Positions 1-8,821 of a DNA stretch of 61,155 nucleotides are shown piece by piece (the stretch's first letter is position 1; each line of letters opens with the position of its first letter). The stretch is taken from the NCBI GenBank assembly GCA_020026435.1, contig JAHHQK010000010.1, positions 1-61,155 on the forward strand, in the 5' to 3' direction. This DNA comes from Alistipes sp. GTDB lineage: Bacteria > Bacteroidota > Bacteroidia > Bacteroidales > Rikenellaceae. Both the position numbers and the translations under genes were made by a program. The notes beneath the pieces were generated by a model that saw nothing but the letters and a program-made list of their open reading frames with translations, did not search any database and was not told where the DNA came from.

Positions 1-55
1 TGTCCTGTCCTGTCCTGTCCTGTCCTGTCCTGTCCTGTCCTGTCCTGTCCTGTCC
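1..55. repeat. (TGTCC)11 pentanucleotide tandem repeat at window edge
   Basis: Eleven perfect copies of TGTCC run from the first base to about position 55, followed by GGGGACAC. The array touches the window edge, so its full length is unknown. It lies about 190 bases beyond the 3' end of the PL8 lyase gene and outside any supported gene in this window. Pentamer tracts can vary in copy number by slipped-strand replication. Confidence 0.95.
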
Positions 56-149
56 GGGGACACTTATACCCTTTGCTTTGCCTTTCGACTTCCTTTTCCT
101 CGTCCCTGACACGAAAAGAGGGGAGGTGTAATGTCAATGATAAATATAC

Positions 150-215
150 AAAATCACCCCTGCCACAGATAACTGCGACAGGGGTGATTCTTTGGAAAAG
201 AGGGGTTGGATACAC
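150..215 (-). repeat. Dispersed hairpin repeat, copy 1 (also candidate PL8 terminator)
   Basis: On the minus strand the element reads CCCCTGTCGCAG, a four-base loop, CTGTGGCAGGGG, then a GATTTTGT tail. Two further copies occur on the plus strand at about 53150-53221 and 55787-55860. In this copy the outer stem is extended to 11 perfect pairs (152-162 with 179-189), and it sits just past the stop of the PL8 gene with a short T run after it. It could therefore also end transcription of the locus. Similarity to the other copies continues into the unpaired flank. Confidence 0.75.
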
Positions 216-241
216 CCTCTTGGGTCAATCGAAGGAGCGGA

Positions 242-2332
242 CTAAAGCTCCACGGTATTGGTGTGATCCTTCACGGCTACGGCCACGCTCTTGTCGCCGA
301 CCGAAACCTTCACCTCACCCAGCGAGCGGCTCTCGGCATAGGGCGAGCCGACGCTCACCATCGTCTTGCCGTCTTGTTGCCCGATGATCACCAGCGAGGG
401 CTTGTCGACGCAGATCGTACCCATACGGGGACACTCCACGGCTCCGGCCTCATAGAAGGCGGCCATCACCTTGCCCGAGGCCTTGTCCTCGACGGCCTGC
501 ACGGCGGGGGTGTTGCTCAGGATCTGGAATTCATCACCCGTGGCGGCGAACTCCTGTTCCGAGATGGCGGGATAGACCGCATAGGCATAACGGGCGTCAC
601 GGGGAGAGGCGTGGTGATTGATCTCGATGCGCAGAATCTCGAAACTCTTGTTCTTGTGCTTGCCTTTCGTGATCATGGCCTCAGGCTGCGTACCCTCCAC
701 AAAGCGGTAACCCACGTCGTAGTGCCACAGATTGGTGAACGGGGCGGAGCTTTTGTCCGTAAGTTCGTTCGAGCCGTCGAGGTCCACCTTGCCCGAGCGG
801 AGCGTCTGGTTGACGGTGGTGATCACCTCGCCGTCCTCGCGCGGGGTCGAGATGCCGGCACCCAGAGCCACGTAGTAGCGGTCGAAGTAGAACCACGACT
901 TGCGGGCATCGACCGAATCCTTCTTGTAGATGAAGGCGGCGGCACCGTTTGCGTGATCCGTCACACCGCCGGCATAGTCGCTGCCGCCGGCTCCGTTCTC
1001 GCCCCACAGGGGAGGAGTCAGCGGACGCGAATCGGCAATGACGGTCGTGCCGGGGATGCGCTTCCAGTTCCAGGCGTGGAGGATGTCCTCATACTCGTTA
1101 CCGTGGACCTTGATGTAGTTCACACCGTCGCCCATGTGGTAGTTCTGCATACCTTCGTTGTTGCCGGCTTCGTTGCCGACCGTGCGGATGGAGGTCATGT
1201 GGGTGGTGATCATCGCGCCTGCGGGGCGGTGGATCATATAGTCGGCGCGCGGGAAGTAGCGGTTGCCGTTCAGCTCCTTGCCACCCTTCATCACGGCGTA
1301 GATCTCCTTCAGGGAGTCGTTGCGCGGCGTATCATACGAGATCAGACGCTCGACATTTTGCAGTCCCGTTTGGCCTTCGCCCCGACGGCCGGCCTGCGGG
1401 CGCAGCAGACCGCGACCGTATTGTGCCAGGTCGTAGTCTCCGCGGTAGTAGGTCCATACCACACCGTTGAGGAAGAAACGCTCCAGGATGTCGATCTTCT
1501 CCGCCGAGAGGAAGAAGGGCGTGTCCTGCGTGAAGTCCAAAAAGAAGAACAGCCCCGTGAGGTAGACATTGCCATAGGTGGCCAAATAGAGCTGACGGCC
1601 GCTGCCGTTGTGCTGCGTGTAGGAGAAGTCGGGCTGGATACCCTCCTCAAGGGGGGCCCGGGCGATCTTCACCAGCGAGTTGACCTTGTCCATCACCTCG
1701 CGCAGCAGGGTTTCGTTCTCCGAGAGGATGGCGGCTCCGAACGTGGCCTGGCAGATATCCGTGCCGTTGGCTCCCTGCTGGGCGCGCTGGCGGGGAATCG
1801 ACCACGAGTAGCACATATAGTCGATACATCTTTGGAAAAGCTCCTTGTCGTAGCGTTTCATGTCGTCGGCGACGAGCGTCAGTGGCAACATGATGGCCTT
1901 GGGGTAGTTGATGATGCGGTGCCACCAGTTGCGATCCTCCAGGTTGCGTGTTACCCAGTAGTTCAGACCGTGCATCAGGGCGTCATACACCTCGCGGCTC
2001 TGATAGTAGGTGCCGTTCGGGTGGACATAGGCGCGGGCCAGGGTGTGGAGGTTGGTCAGGTGGGCTTTCTTCTTGCCGCCCGAGTTGTAGGTCGGGTCGT
2101 CGTAGTTCACCGACGGGAACGAGCCCTCGGCCGTGATCTCCTTGAGCAGCTCCTCGATCTGGGCGTCGCTCGGTTTGGGCAGCATGAACTTACGCTGCAT
2201 GCGCACCTTGATCTTGCGCATCTGGCCCGTGTTGACCTTCTGCTTGGCGGGCTTTGCAGCAGAAACTGCTGCCGGGAGGACGAAACCTCCCAACAGCAGT
2301 ATCATAAGGGTTAATTTTAAGAATCTCTTCAT
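242..2332 (-). CDS. Polysaccharide lyase family 8 (hyaluronate/chondroitin AC lyase-like)
   Basis: A 696-residue secreted lyase that should cleave uronic-acid polysaccharides by beta-elimination. An N-terminal signal peptide (about residues 1-26) lacks a lipobox, so a periplasmic enzyme is likely. The alpha/alpha-toroid half carries the family signature near RNWWHRIINYP (134-144). Candidate catalytic residues, by analogy with chondroitin AC lyase, are Asn189 (GANGTD), His241 (SYTQHNG), Tyr249 and Arg307 (YGRG), with a Glu near 393 in the GDG region. Beta-sandwich sequence follows. The start lies 4 bases after the SusD stop, so it is the last gene of the susC-susD-PL8 operon. No sulfatase or unsaturated glucuronyl hydrolase is seen, although the locus may continue off the window. 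The family call is firm; the substrate (hyaluronan, chondroitin or another glycan) is inferred. Confidence 0.88.
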   Translation of the reverse strand: MKRFLKLTLMILLLGGFVLPAAVSAAKPAKQKVNTGQMRKIKVRMQRKFMLPKPSDAQIEELLKEITAEGSFPSVNYDDPTYNSGGKKKAHLTNLHTLARAYVHPNGTYYQSREVYDALMHGLNYWVTRNLEDRNWWHRIINYPKAIMLPLTLVADDMKRYDKELFQRCIDYMCYSWSIPRQRAQQGANGTDICQATFGAAILSENETLLREVMDKVNSLVKIARAPLEEGIQPDFSYTQHNGSGRQLYLATYGNVYLTGLFFFLDFTQDTPFFLSAEKIDILERFFLNGVVWTYYRGDYDLAQYGRGLLRPQAGRRGEGQTGLQNVERLISYDTPRNDSLKEIYAVMKGGKELNGNRYFPRADYMIHRPAGAMITTHMTSIRTVGNEAGNNEGMQNYHMGDGVNYIKVHGNEYEDILHAWNWKRIPGTTVIADSRPLTPPLWGENGAGGSDYAGGVTDHANGAAAFIYKKDSVDARKSWFYFDRYYVALGAGISTPREDGEVITTVNQTLRSGKVDLDGSNELTDKSSAPFTNLWHYDVGYRFVEGTQPEAMITKGKHKNKSFEILRIEINHHASPRDARYAYAVYPAISEQEFAATGDEFQILSNTPAVQAVEDKASGKVMAAFYEAGAVECPRMGTICVDKPSLVIIGQQDGKTMVSVGSPYAESRSLGEVKVSVGDKSVAVAVKDHTNTVEL

Positions 2333-2336
2333 GGAT

Positions 2337-4109
2337 TTATTTTACCGGATTGGACGAATAATGCCATTTGTGATTACCACCCCAACCCTCGTTCTGATCC
2401 GTGGGCGGGATCAGCGGGTTACGGCTGGTCTCAGTCTCGGGGATCGGCAGAATGTAGTGTTTCTTGAGGTCGAAGTTCGAGAAGACAACCATCTTTTCGC
2501 TGATCTTGTTCTTGCCGGCGTTCTCCTCTTTGTCCTTCAGTTCGGCCTTGGTGTAGAGATCCCACAGACCGCCTTCGATCTTCGATCCGTCGGGAGCAAA
2601 GCCCATCTTCTCGCCGTAGATGTTCCAGCGGATCAGGTCGAAACGACGTTTGCCCTCGAAGCAGAGCTCACGGGCGCGCTCATCGACGATCAGGTTGAAG
2701 ACCTGCTCCTTGGTGGTGTAGTCGGCGGCGGAAGCCTCGGTGGCGTGGGCGCGTTTGCGAACGATGTTGACCTGTGCGACAGCTTCGCTCTGGCGGCCCA
2801 GCTCATTGAGGGCCTCGGCCAGGAAGAGGTGAGCCTCGGCGATACGGTACATGGCCAGACGCGTACCCGCGAAGTTCATGTCGGCACACTCCTCGGGTGT
2901 GGGGGCATAGATCGTCGGGAACTTGCCGGGATAGTAGTTGAACAGATCCTTGCGGGCCTTCCATACGGGGTGCATGTACTTGGACTTGGCATCCACGATC
3001 ATGTGACGGGCATTCCAGTCGGCACGGTCGTCCTTACCCTTCACGGCATAGGTGTCGGTCGTGTTCTCGGCCTCGATGTCGTCCTTGCTGATCCTGCCGT
3101 AGAGGTCGCGGAAGTTGCAGGTCTGGAAGATGAAGTTGTAGCTGCCGTAGACGGCCTTCACGCGGGGACCGATGCCGTTGTACTTACCGATACGGTTATC
3201 GATGAGGATACCCTGCGGACGGAGTTTGTCGGTGCGGATCTCCCAGATCACCTCCTTGGGGGTGTCGATGCGCTGAACGGCATTGAGGAACACCTTGCTG
3301 TAAGAGTTGGCGTTGATGTCGTAGACACCGCTGTTGATCACGGCGTTACACATCTGCTCGACACCTTTGTAGAGCTCCTCTTTCGGAGTGTCGATACGGC
3401 CGTCCATCATGAATCCGGCCATGTTCAGGTAAACGTCGGCCAGCAACATCTGAGCCGTAGCCAGGTTGACGTGACCTGTCTTGGCGTTTCGGCCGCCGAA
3501 GTTCTCCAGACCGTATTTGCCCTCCTCGGGTTTGGTGATCTGGATGTCCTTCAACTCCTCGACGATGAATTTGTAGATATCGACGGCGTTGGTACGGGGG
3601 ATGTCGGTATCGTTGACATTGGCCAGCGGCTCGGTGCGGAAGGGCACGTCACCCCACAGACGGACCAGCGTGAAGTAGTAGAACGCACGCAGCAGACGGG
3701 CTTCCGAAATCTCGTGGCCGGTCAGCGCGTTGACCGGAGCGATCTCGCGGGCATTCTTGATGAATTCGTTGGCGGCGTTGATACCCTGGTAGAGGTAGAA
3801 CCAGGATTTGGTGACCCACTGACTGGTCTCGGTGTGGGTGTTGTTCTCGGTGGCACCCGACTTCACCAGACGCGACAACGAGATATCTGTTGCCGACTCA
3901 TAGCGGATCGAGAGGCCCGAGCCCCACAACTCTTCCTTATATAAGGGTGAATAGACACCGGCCAAAATCTGCAAACGGATACCGGGATCGGTATATTCCA
4001 ATTCGGGATTCGACATCTCGCCGCGGGGAGGAACCGTAAGGCTGTCCAAATCGGAGCAAGAGACGCAAACCGAAGCTGCTGCCAATAAAGCAATAATGTA
4101 TTTTTTCAT
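2337..4109 (-). CDS. SusD/RagB family starch-binding-type outer-membrane lipoprotein
   Basis: This 590-residue protein is the glycan-capturing lid of a SusCD importer. A lipoprotein signal ends at CVSC with Cys18 followed by SDLDS. The middle holds the SusD-like TPR region, and the C-terminal third has the family block RARELCFEGKRRFDLIRWN followed by the ending ILPIPETETSRNPLIPP, typical of RagB/SusD proteins. It follows susC by 21 bases and precedes the PL8 lyase by 4 bases, so the three are almost certainly co-transcribed. The protein would sit on the cell surface and pass glycosaminoglycan-like oligosaccharides to the SusC channel; that substrate is inferred only from the lyase. Confidence 0.95.
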   Translation of the reverse strand: MKKYIIALLAAASVCVSCSDLDSLTVPPRGEMSNPELEYTDPGIRLQILAGVYSPLYKEELWGSGLSIRYESATDISLSRLVKSGATENNTHTETSQWVTKSWFYLYQGINAANEFIKNAREIAPVNALTGHEISEARLLRAFYYFTLVRLWGDVPFRTEPLANVNDTDIPRTNAVDIYKFIVEELKDIQITKPEEGKYGLENFGGRNAKTGHVNLATAQMLLADVYLNMAGFMMDGRIDTPKEELYKGVEQMCNAVINSGVYDINANSYSKVFLNAVQRIDTPKEVIWEIRTDKLRPQGILIDNRIGKYNGIGPRVKAVYGSYNFIFQTCNFRDLYGRISKDDIEAENTTDTYAVKGKDDRADWNARHMIVDAKSKYMHPVWKARKDLFNYYPGKFPTIYAPTPEECADMNFAGTRLAMYRIAEAHLFLAEALNELGRQSEAVAQVNIVRKRAHATEASAADYTTKEQVFNLIVDERARELCFEGKRRFDLIRWNIYGEKMGFAPDGSKIEGGLWDLYTKAELKDKEENAGKNKISEKMVVFSNFDLKKHYILPIPETETSRNPLIPPTDQNEGWGGNHKWHYSSNPVK

Positions 4110-4130
4110 GGTTCTGTTTCTTTTTTTAGG

Positions 4131-7100
4131 TTAGAATTTAAGGTCAAGTCCGAACGTGAAGTTTCTCGAACGCGGGTACGAGCAGTAGTCCAAACCGCGG
4201 GTCAGAGCCGAGTTCTTGGTGTTCACCTCGGGGTCGTAGCCCGAGTAGTCGGTCCAGACGTAGAGGTTGTCGGCCGAGAAGTAAACGTGTACGCTCGACA
4301 GACCGATCTTGCGCAGGAACGGCAGGTTCTTGGTGTTGAGCGTGTAGCCCAGCGAGATGTTCTGCAGACGCAGGTAGCTGCCGTTTTCGATCGAGCGGCT
4401 CGATATGTTGTAGTCGTCGCCCTTGTAGGGTTTCGGGATCAGGTTCGTCGGGTTGTCCGGAGTCCAGTGGTTGAGCGTCGAGGCCAGGAAGTTGTTCTTC
4501 GGGTTCTCGAAGTTGGTCAGCATGGCCTCGTTGGCGTTGAGAATGTCGTTGCCGGCTACCCACGTGAAGAAGATCGACAGGTCGAAGTTCTTCCACTCGA
4601 AGTTGTTGGTGAAACCTCCGTAAGCCTTCGGGTTTGGGTTACCGATCACGGTGCGGTCACCCTGGTCGATGATGCCGTTGCCGTTCAGGTCGCGGTATTT
4701 GGGAAGACCCGGTTCGGCGTCTTTCGAGTTGACCTTCTGGGCCAGACCCGGTTTTACGACCATGTGGCCGTGGCCGTCGTCGATGAAGTCGTCGTTCTGG
4801 TAGACACCGTCATAGATGTAGCCGTAGATCATCGAAGCCGGCTGGCCGATCTGGGCGATGTACTGCGACTGGTTGTATTTCCAGAACCACTGCGGGTCTG
4901 TGAGCATATAATCCTGGCCCGAGTTCAGACCCAGCACCTTGTTACGGTTGAACGATACGTTGAACGAAGTGTGCCACTTGAAGTCCTTGTGGTCGATGTT
5001 GGTGGTGTTCAACGAGATCTCCCAACCGGTGTTCTGCACCTTACCGATGTTCTTGTAGGCCGAGCGGTAACCCGACGAAGGAGTCAGATCGGCGTTCAGC
5101 AGCAGATCCTTGGTTTTCTTGTGATACCAGTCGACGGTCAGCTGGATGCGGTTGCGGAATACCGAGAAGTCAACACCCAGATCGACCTGACGGGTGGTTT
5201 CCCACTTGAGCGACGTGTTGGTCAGACGATGGGGCAGGTAGCCGTAGATGTACTCCGAATCGAAGATGTAACCCGTGTCGTTGCTGCTGCCGATGGCACC
5301 GTAGGCGCTGTTGCCGCCGATGCGGTTGTTACCGGTGAGACCCCACGAAGCACGCAGCTTCAGGTTGCTCAACCAGGCTACGTCGCGCAGGAAGTTCTCC
5401 TGCGAGGCACGCCATGCGACGGCGGCCGAGGGGAAGTAACCGAACTGGTTGTCGCCGAGGAACTTCGACGAACCGTCGGCACGGAACGAAGCCGTGAAGA
5501 TATATTTGTCGTTGTAGACGTAGTTCACACGACCCAGGAACGACATGGCGAAGGTCTCGAAGATACCCTGGCTGGGCATCGAGACGCCGCCGGCCTGGGT
5601 GAGGTTGTCCATACCGAAGATATCGTTGGGGATGTTCGTGTAGCGGGTTCTGTTGTTGCGCTCCAGGAAGCCCTCCATCGTGTAACCACCCATGACGTCG
5701 AAACGGTGGCGGTCCCAGGTCTTGGCATAGGTCAGCGTGTACTCGTTGAACCAGCTGTCGCGTACCGTGCGCTGGATCTCGGCGTTACGTCCGTCGGGCG
5801 AGATGGCGGGGTTACCGTAGCGGCTCTGCGAGTTGTTGAAGATCTCCTGGCGGAAAGCGTAGTGGGTGTAACCGCCACGGATCATCATCTTGAGGTTCTT
5901 GTGGATCTGATAGTTCAACGTACCGTTGGCGGTCAGCTGATCGTAGTAGGCCTCGCGGTAGGCGTTGTTGATGTTTCGGATCGGGTGGTAGACCATGTTG
6001 GTCGCAGCGTCGGCAGCCTCGGCGGCGGCATCATCGGCGAAGTCGGCGGGAATGCCGTCCACACCCATCGGGCCGTACATGGCGGGGTTGACCGGAGCGT
6101 ACTGGAGAATATCGCGCAGTACCGAGTTGCGGTTACCCTCGGCGGTCTGCAGACCGTGACGGCGCGTGGCGTTGTAGTTGACCAGACCGGTGAAGCGCAT
6201 CTTCTTGCTCAACTTCTGGTCGAGGCTGACGCGGAAGTTGTACTTGTCGATACCCGTGTGGAGCAGCATACCGTCCTGCTGGAACACACTGGTCGAGATG
6301 TTGTACTTGGTGGTTTTGTTACCGCCGCTGACGGCTACACGGTGCGAGTGGGTGATGGCCGTCTTGAAGGCCTCGTCCTGCCAGTCGTACATCGTCCAGG
6401 GCAGGTTGGCGTAATCCTCGATCGAGAGTTTCTCGTGATCGTCGGCATTGTCCCATTTCAAGGGAATCCTCTGTCCCTCGGCATCAAGCGAGTAGATGCG
6501 TTCGCCGTTGGCACCGGCAGTCCACTTGTACTGGTCGTTGACCAGGTATTTGTCGTGGAAGACGAAAGTGTTCTTGCCTTCCGACACCGACTTGGCCACG
6601 CGCAGGTAGTCCAGACCCGACAGCATCTCGATCTTACGCTCCGAGGGGAACGTGCTCACCGATACCGTACCGTTGTACTCGACCGACACCTTGCCGTCGT
6701 CCTTACCCTTCTTGGTCTCGATGATGATGACACCGTTGGCACCACGGGCACCGTAGATGGCCGTAGCCGAAGCATCCTTCAGCACCTGCATCTGGGCGAT
6801 ATCCTTGGGATCGACCGAGAAGGTGTTGGGGTTGTCCACGGGGAAACCGTCGATGACCCACAGCGGGGCATTGCTACCCGTGAGCGAGTTACCACCACGG
6901 ATGGTAATGTCGACACCGGCACCGGGACCGCCCTGCGAGCTGGTTACCTGCACACCGGCCATACGACCCGAGAGTGCATCCGAAAGGTTGGCCGAAACCA
7001 CACCCTTCTCCAGATCTTCGGTTTTGATCGAGGTCACGGCACCCGAAATATCTTTCTTGGCCATCTGACCGTAACCCACCGACACGACCACCTCTTCGAT

Positions 7101-7406
7101 GGCGTTTGCCGAGCTCTTCATCTGCACATCGAGCTTGCTGGTGTTCTGGTTGACGGTGATTTCCTGGTTGTCGTATCCGATGAAGGTAAAGATCAGCGTG
7201 TTGCCCTTGTCGGCCGTGATCTCGTACTGACCTTTCATGTCGGTCGTGGTACCTTTGATCGTACCTTTTACGATGATCGAGGTTCCGGGTAACGGTTGCT
7301 TGTTTTCGTCATAGACCGTTCCCTTCACGGAAATCGATTGAGCCTGCAGGGTAAAGATACCGAACAGCATCAATAACGTTAGGAGTGTTTTGGAGATTTG
7401 TTTCAT
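4131..7406 (-). CDS. SusC/RagA family TonB-linked outer-membrane transporter
   Basis: A 1091-residue TonB-dependent transporter. A signal peptide (1-22, ending QAQ) is followed by a carboxypeptidase-D regulatory-like domain (about 25-105, GTVYDENKQPLPGTSIIVKGT). Next comes the TonB-box/plug region with IEEVVVSVGYGQMAKKDISGA and the SusC plug signature LKDASATAIYGARGANGVI. The remainder is a 22-strand-type barrel ending with an aromatic C-terminus (TFGLDLKF). It pairs with the adjacent SusD and should import oligosaccharides released at the surface. No TAnnTTTG promoter is visible directly upstream; a 10-base-pair hairpin lies about 145 bases before the start. Confidence 0.96.
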   Translation of the reverse strand: MKQISKTLLTLLMLFGIFTLQAQSISVKGTVYDENKQPLPGTSIIVKGTIKGTTTDMKGQYEITADKGNTLIFTFIGYDNQEITVNQNTSKLDVQMKSSANAIEEVVVSVGYGQMAKKDISGAVTSIKTEDLEKGVVSANLSDALSGRMAGVQVTSSQGGPGAGVDITIRGGNSLTGSNAPLWVIDGFPVDNPNTFSVDPKDIAQMQVLKDASATAIYGARGANGVIIIETKKGKDDGKVSVEYNGTVSVSTFPSERKIEMLSGLDYLRVAKSVSEGKNTFVFHDKYLVNDQYKWTAGANGERIYSLDAEGQRIPLKWDNADDHEKLSIEDYANLPWTMYDWQDEAFKTAITHSHRVAVSGGNKTTKYNISTSVFQQDGMLLHTGIDKYNFRVSLDQKLSKKMRFTGLVNYNATRRHGLQTAEGNRNSVLRDILQYAPVNPAMYGPMGVDGIPADFADDAAAEAADAATNMVYHPIRNINNAYREAYYDQLTANGTLNYQIHKNLKMMIRGGYTHYAFRQEIFNNSQSRYGNPAISPDGRNAEIQRTVRDSWFNEYTLTYAKTWDRHRFDVMGGYTMEGFLERNNRTRYTNIPNDIFGMDNLTQAGGVSMPSQGIFETFAMSFLGRVNYVYNDKYIFTASFRADGSSKFLGDNQFGYFPSAAVAWRASQENFLRDVAWLSNLKLRASWGLTGNNRIGGNSAYGAIGSSNDTGYIFDSEYIYGYLPHRLTNTSLKWETTRQVDLGVDFSVFRNRIQLTVDWYHKKTKDLLLNADLTPSSGYRSAYKNIGKVQNTGWEISLNTTNIDHKDFKWHTSFNVSFNRNKVLGLNSGQDYMLTDPQWFWKYNQSQYIAQIGQPASMIYGYIYDGVYQNDDFIDDGHGHMVVKPGLAQKVNSKDAEPGLPKYRDLNGNGIIDQGDRTVIGNPNPKAYGGFTNNFEWKNFDLSIFFTWVAGNDILNANEAMLTNFENPKNNFLASTLNHWTPDNPTNLIPKPYKGDDYNISSRSIENGSYLRLQNISLGYTLNTKNLPFLRKIGLSSVHVYFSADNLYVWTDYSGYDPEVNTKNSALTRGLDYCSYPRSRNFTFGLDLKF

Positions 7407-7550
7407 AGTTTTGTGCTCTAAGTTAACGTAAGTTTTGGGCGTTAAAATTTTAAGTTGTTGGAATGGTTTGTTTTGGTGTCTTTTTTGTGTTTGTAAGAGG
7501 GTTTTTAGGTTATTGAATTGTAGTTTTTGTTTGCTTTGAGGATTGTCTTC

Positions 7551-7586
7551 CGGGAGTTTTCGCGTTGTGGGGAGGGAAAACTCCCG
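7551..7586 (-). promoter_or_regulatory. Perfect 10-bp hairpin in the susC leader region
   Basis: CGGGAGTTTT (7551-7560) is the exact reverse complement of 7577-7586, with a 16-base loop. It lies between the surface-lipoprotein stop (7634) and the susC start (7406). No T run follows on the minus strand, so it is not an obvious terminator. It could be an RNA stability or processing site that sets susC levels relative to the preceding gene. Function is inferred from position only. Confidence 0.45.
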
Positions 7587-7633
7587 ATAAGACTTCGGTT
7601 TGTGGAGAGAATATTATAAATGTATAAAAAATG

Positions 7634-8611
7634 CTATTTCCGAGGGTTGATCGTGATGACATAGGCCTCGGGGAAGGCCGTCGTACCCAGATTGTTGGTA
7701 GCGCGCACCTGGAGGCGGAAGGTTGCGGCCTGCTGGTTGACCAGGTGGTTGTCCCGATCCAGCGAGATGACACCCGTGCGGGCGTCGATCCGGAATCGGC
7801 CGCCGAAGTCGTCGACCAGCGAGAATTCGACCTCTTCGCCCTGCTCATCCGTGGCGGCATGGAGCGTTGGGCGTTGGGACTGGTGGGCCTCATCGGCCTT
7901 GAGGCTGACCTCCGCGGGGGTGTAGCTCAGGGCGTAGGGTTTGCTGGTGATGTAGAGGGTCGTCAGATTGCGGAAGACGTATCCCGAGGGGGTGGAGTTG
8001 TTGACCACCTTGATCGAGATGGGGTAGACTCCGGCCTCGGCGGCGGGATCGACGATCAGCGATCCGTCGGCGGGGTTGATCGAGATATGGGCATAGCGGT
8101 CAGCCGGGGCGTCGAGCGAGAAGCGGTTGGCCGCGGTCTGTGCCAGGTAGACTTCCTGGAGGGGAAGGGTCAGGCCTTCGAGATGTTTGATGCTCACGGT
8201 CTCCTCCTTGAAGCGGAGTCCGGTGACCGTCACGCGCAGGGCGTCGTTATAGAGGAACTCCTCGCCGTTGACCGCGATGCGGACCGATACGGCGTAGTGT
8301 CCCACGCAGTCGGATGTCGAACCGACCGTCAGCGTGATGCGGCCCTGGGGGTCGATCGTGGCCGAAGCCTGGTCGGTGGGGTTACCGTTGAGGGTGATTT
8401 GCTGGATGGAGTATTCGCGATCGCCCGCCGGAAGACTTACCGAGGGGATGATCGACGTATAGGTAGTGGTACCCAATGCAATCTCGCCGACACTGTAACA
8501 GAGTGACGGGTTTGTTGCGGGGATCTTGTCATCGTCGTCGCACGCCGAAAACGTCGCACCCGAAAGTGTTGCGACGGAGAGCAGTAGCAACAATCTGTTG
8601 AAAGTTTTCAT
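7634..8611 (-). CDS. PUL-associated surface lipoprotein with cadherin-like domain (candidate glycan-binding protein)
   Basis: A 325-residue lipoprotein. I place the start at the ATG at 8611 because it opens a lipoprotein signal whose lipobox ends at Cys24 (ATFSAC) followed by four Asp. Acidic residues after the Cys match the Bacteroidetes surface-export signal. The rest is beta-rich, and the last ~100 residues (FGGRFRIDARTGVISLDRDN through LQVRATNNLG) have the pattern of a cadherin-like repeat. It lies between the HTCS sensor and susC. By position it is a candidate surface glycan-binding protein of the locus. It is not recognised at family level with certainty and could instead be a DUF4958-type protein. 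Confidence 0.65.
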   Translation of the reverse strand: MKTFNRLLLLLSVATLSGATFSACDDDDKIPATNPSLCYSVGEIALGTTTYTSIIPSVSLPAGDREYSIQQITLNGNPTDQASATIDPQGRITLTVGSTSDCVGHYAVSVRIAVNGEEFLYNDALRVTVTGLRFKEETVSIKHLEGLTLPLQEVYLAQTAANRFSLDAPADRYAHISINPADGSLIVDPAAEAGVYPISIKVVNNSTPSGYVFRNLTTLYITSKPYALSYTPAEVSLKADEAHQSQRPTLHAATDEQGEEVEFSLVDDFGGRFRIDARTGVISLDRDNHLVNQQAATFRLQVRATNNLGTTAFPEAYVITINPRK

Positions 8612-8821
8612 TTTGAGGTTAATCGTTTTTCTTGGTGCTAAGATAGCCGTTTTGTTTATATATTGTGTGGCTATATTGTACGTCTCTTGTGTCAAATCGT
8701 CCATTTCTTTGGATTGTACGGATGCTTTGACTGTGATTTTCTGCGGAATAGATTCTGTCAAAAGGTCCGGAAACATCGTCTGAAGGCCCTGGGGACGGTA
8801 TTCCGTCCCCGGGGCACGGGA

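Noticed and set aside
4287..7292. A 1001-codon plus-strand frame opposite susC
   Set aside because: Same antisense effect; the susC reading is unambiguous and the mirror has no recognisable motif.
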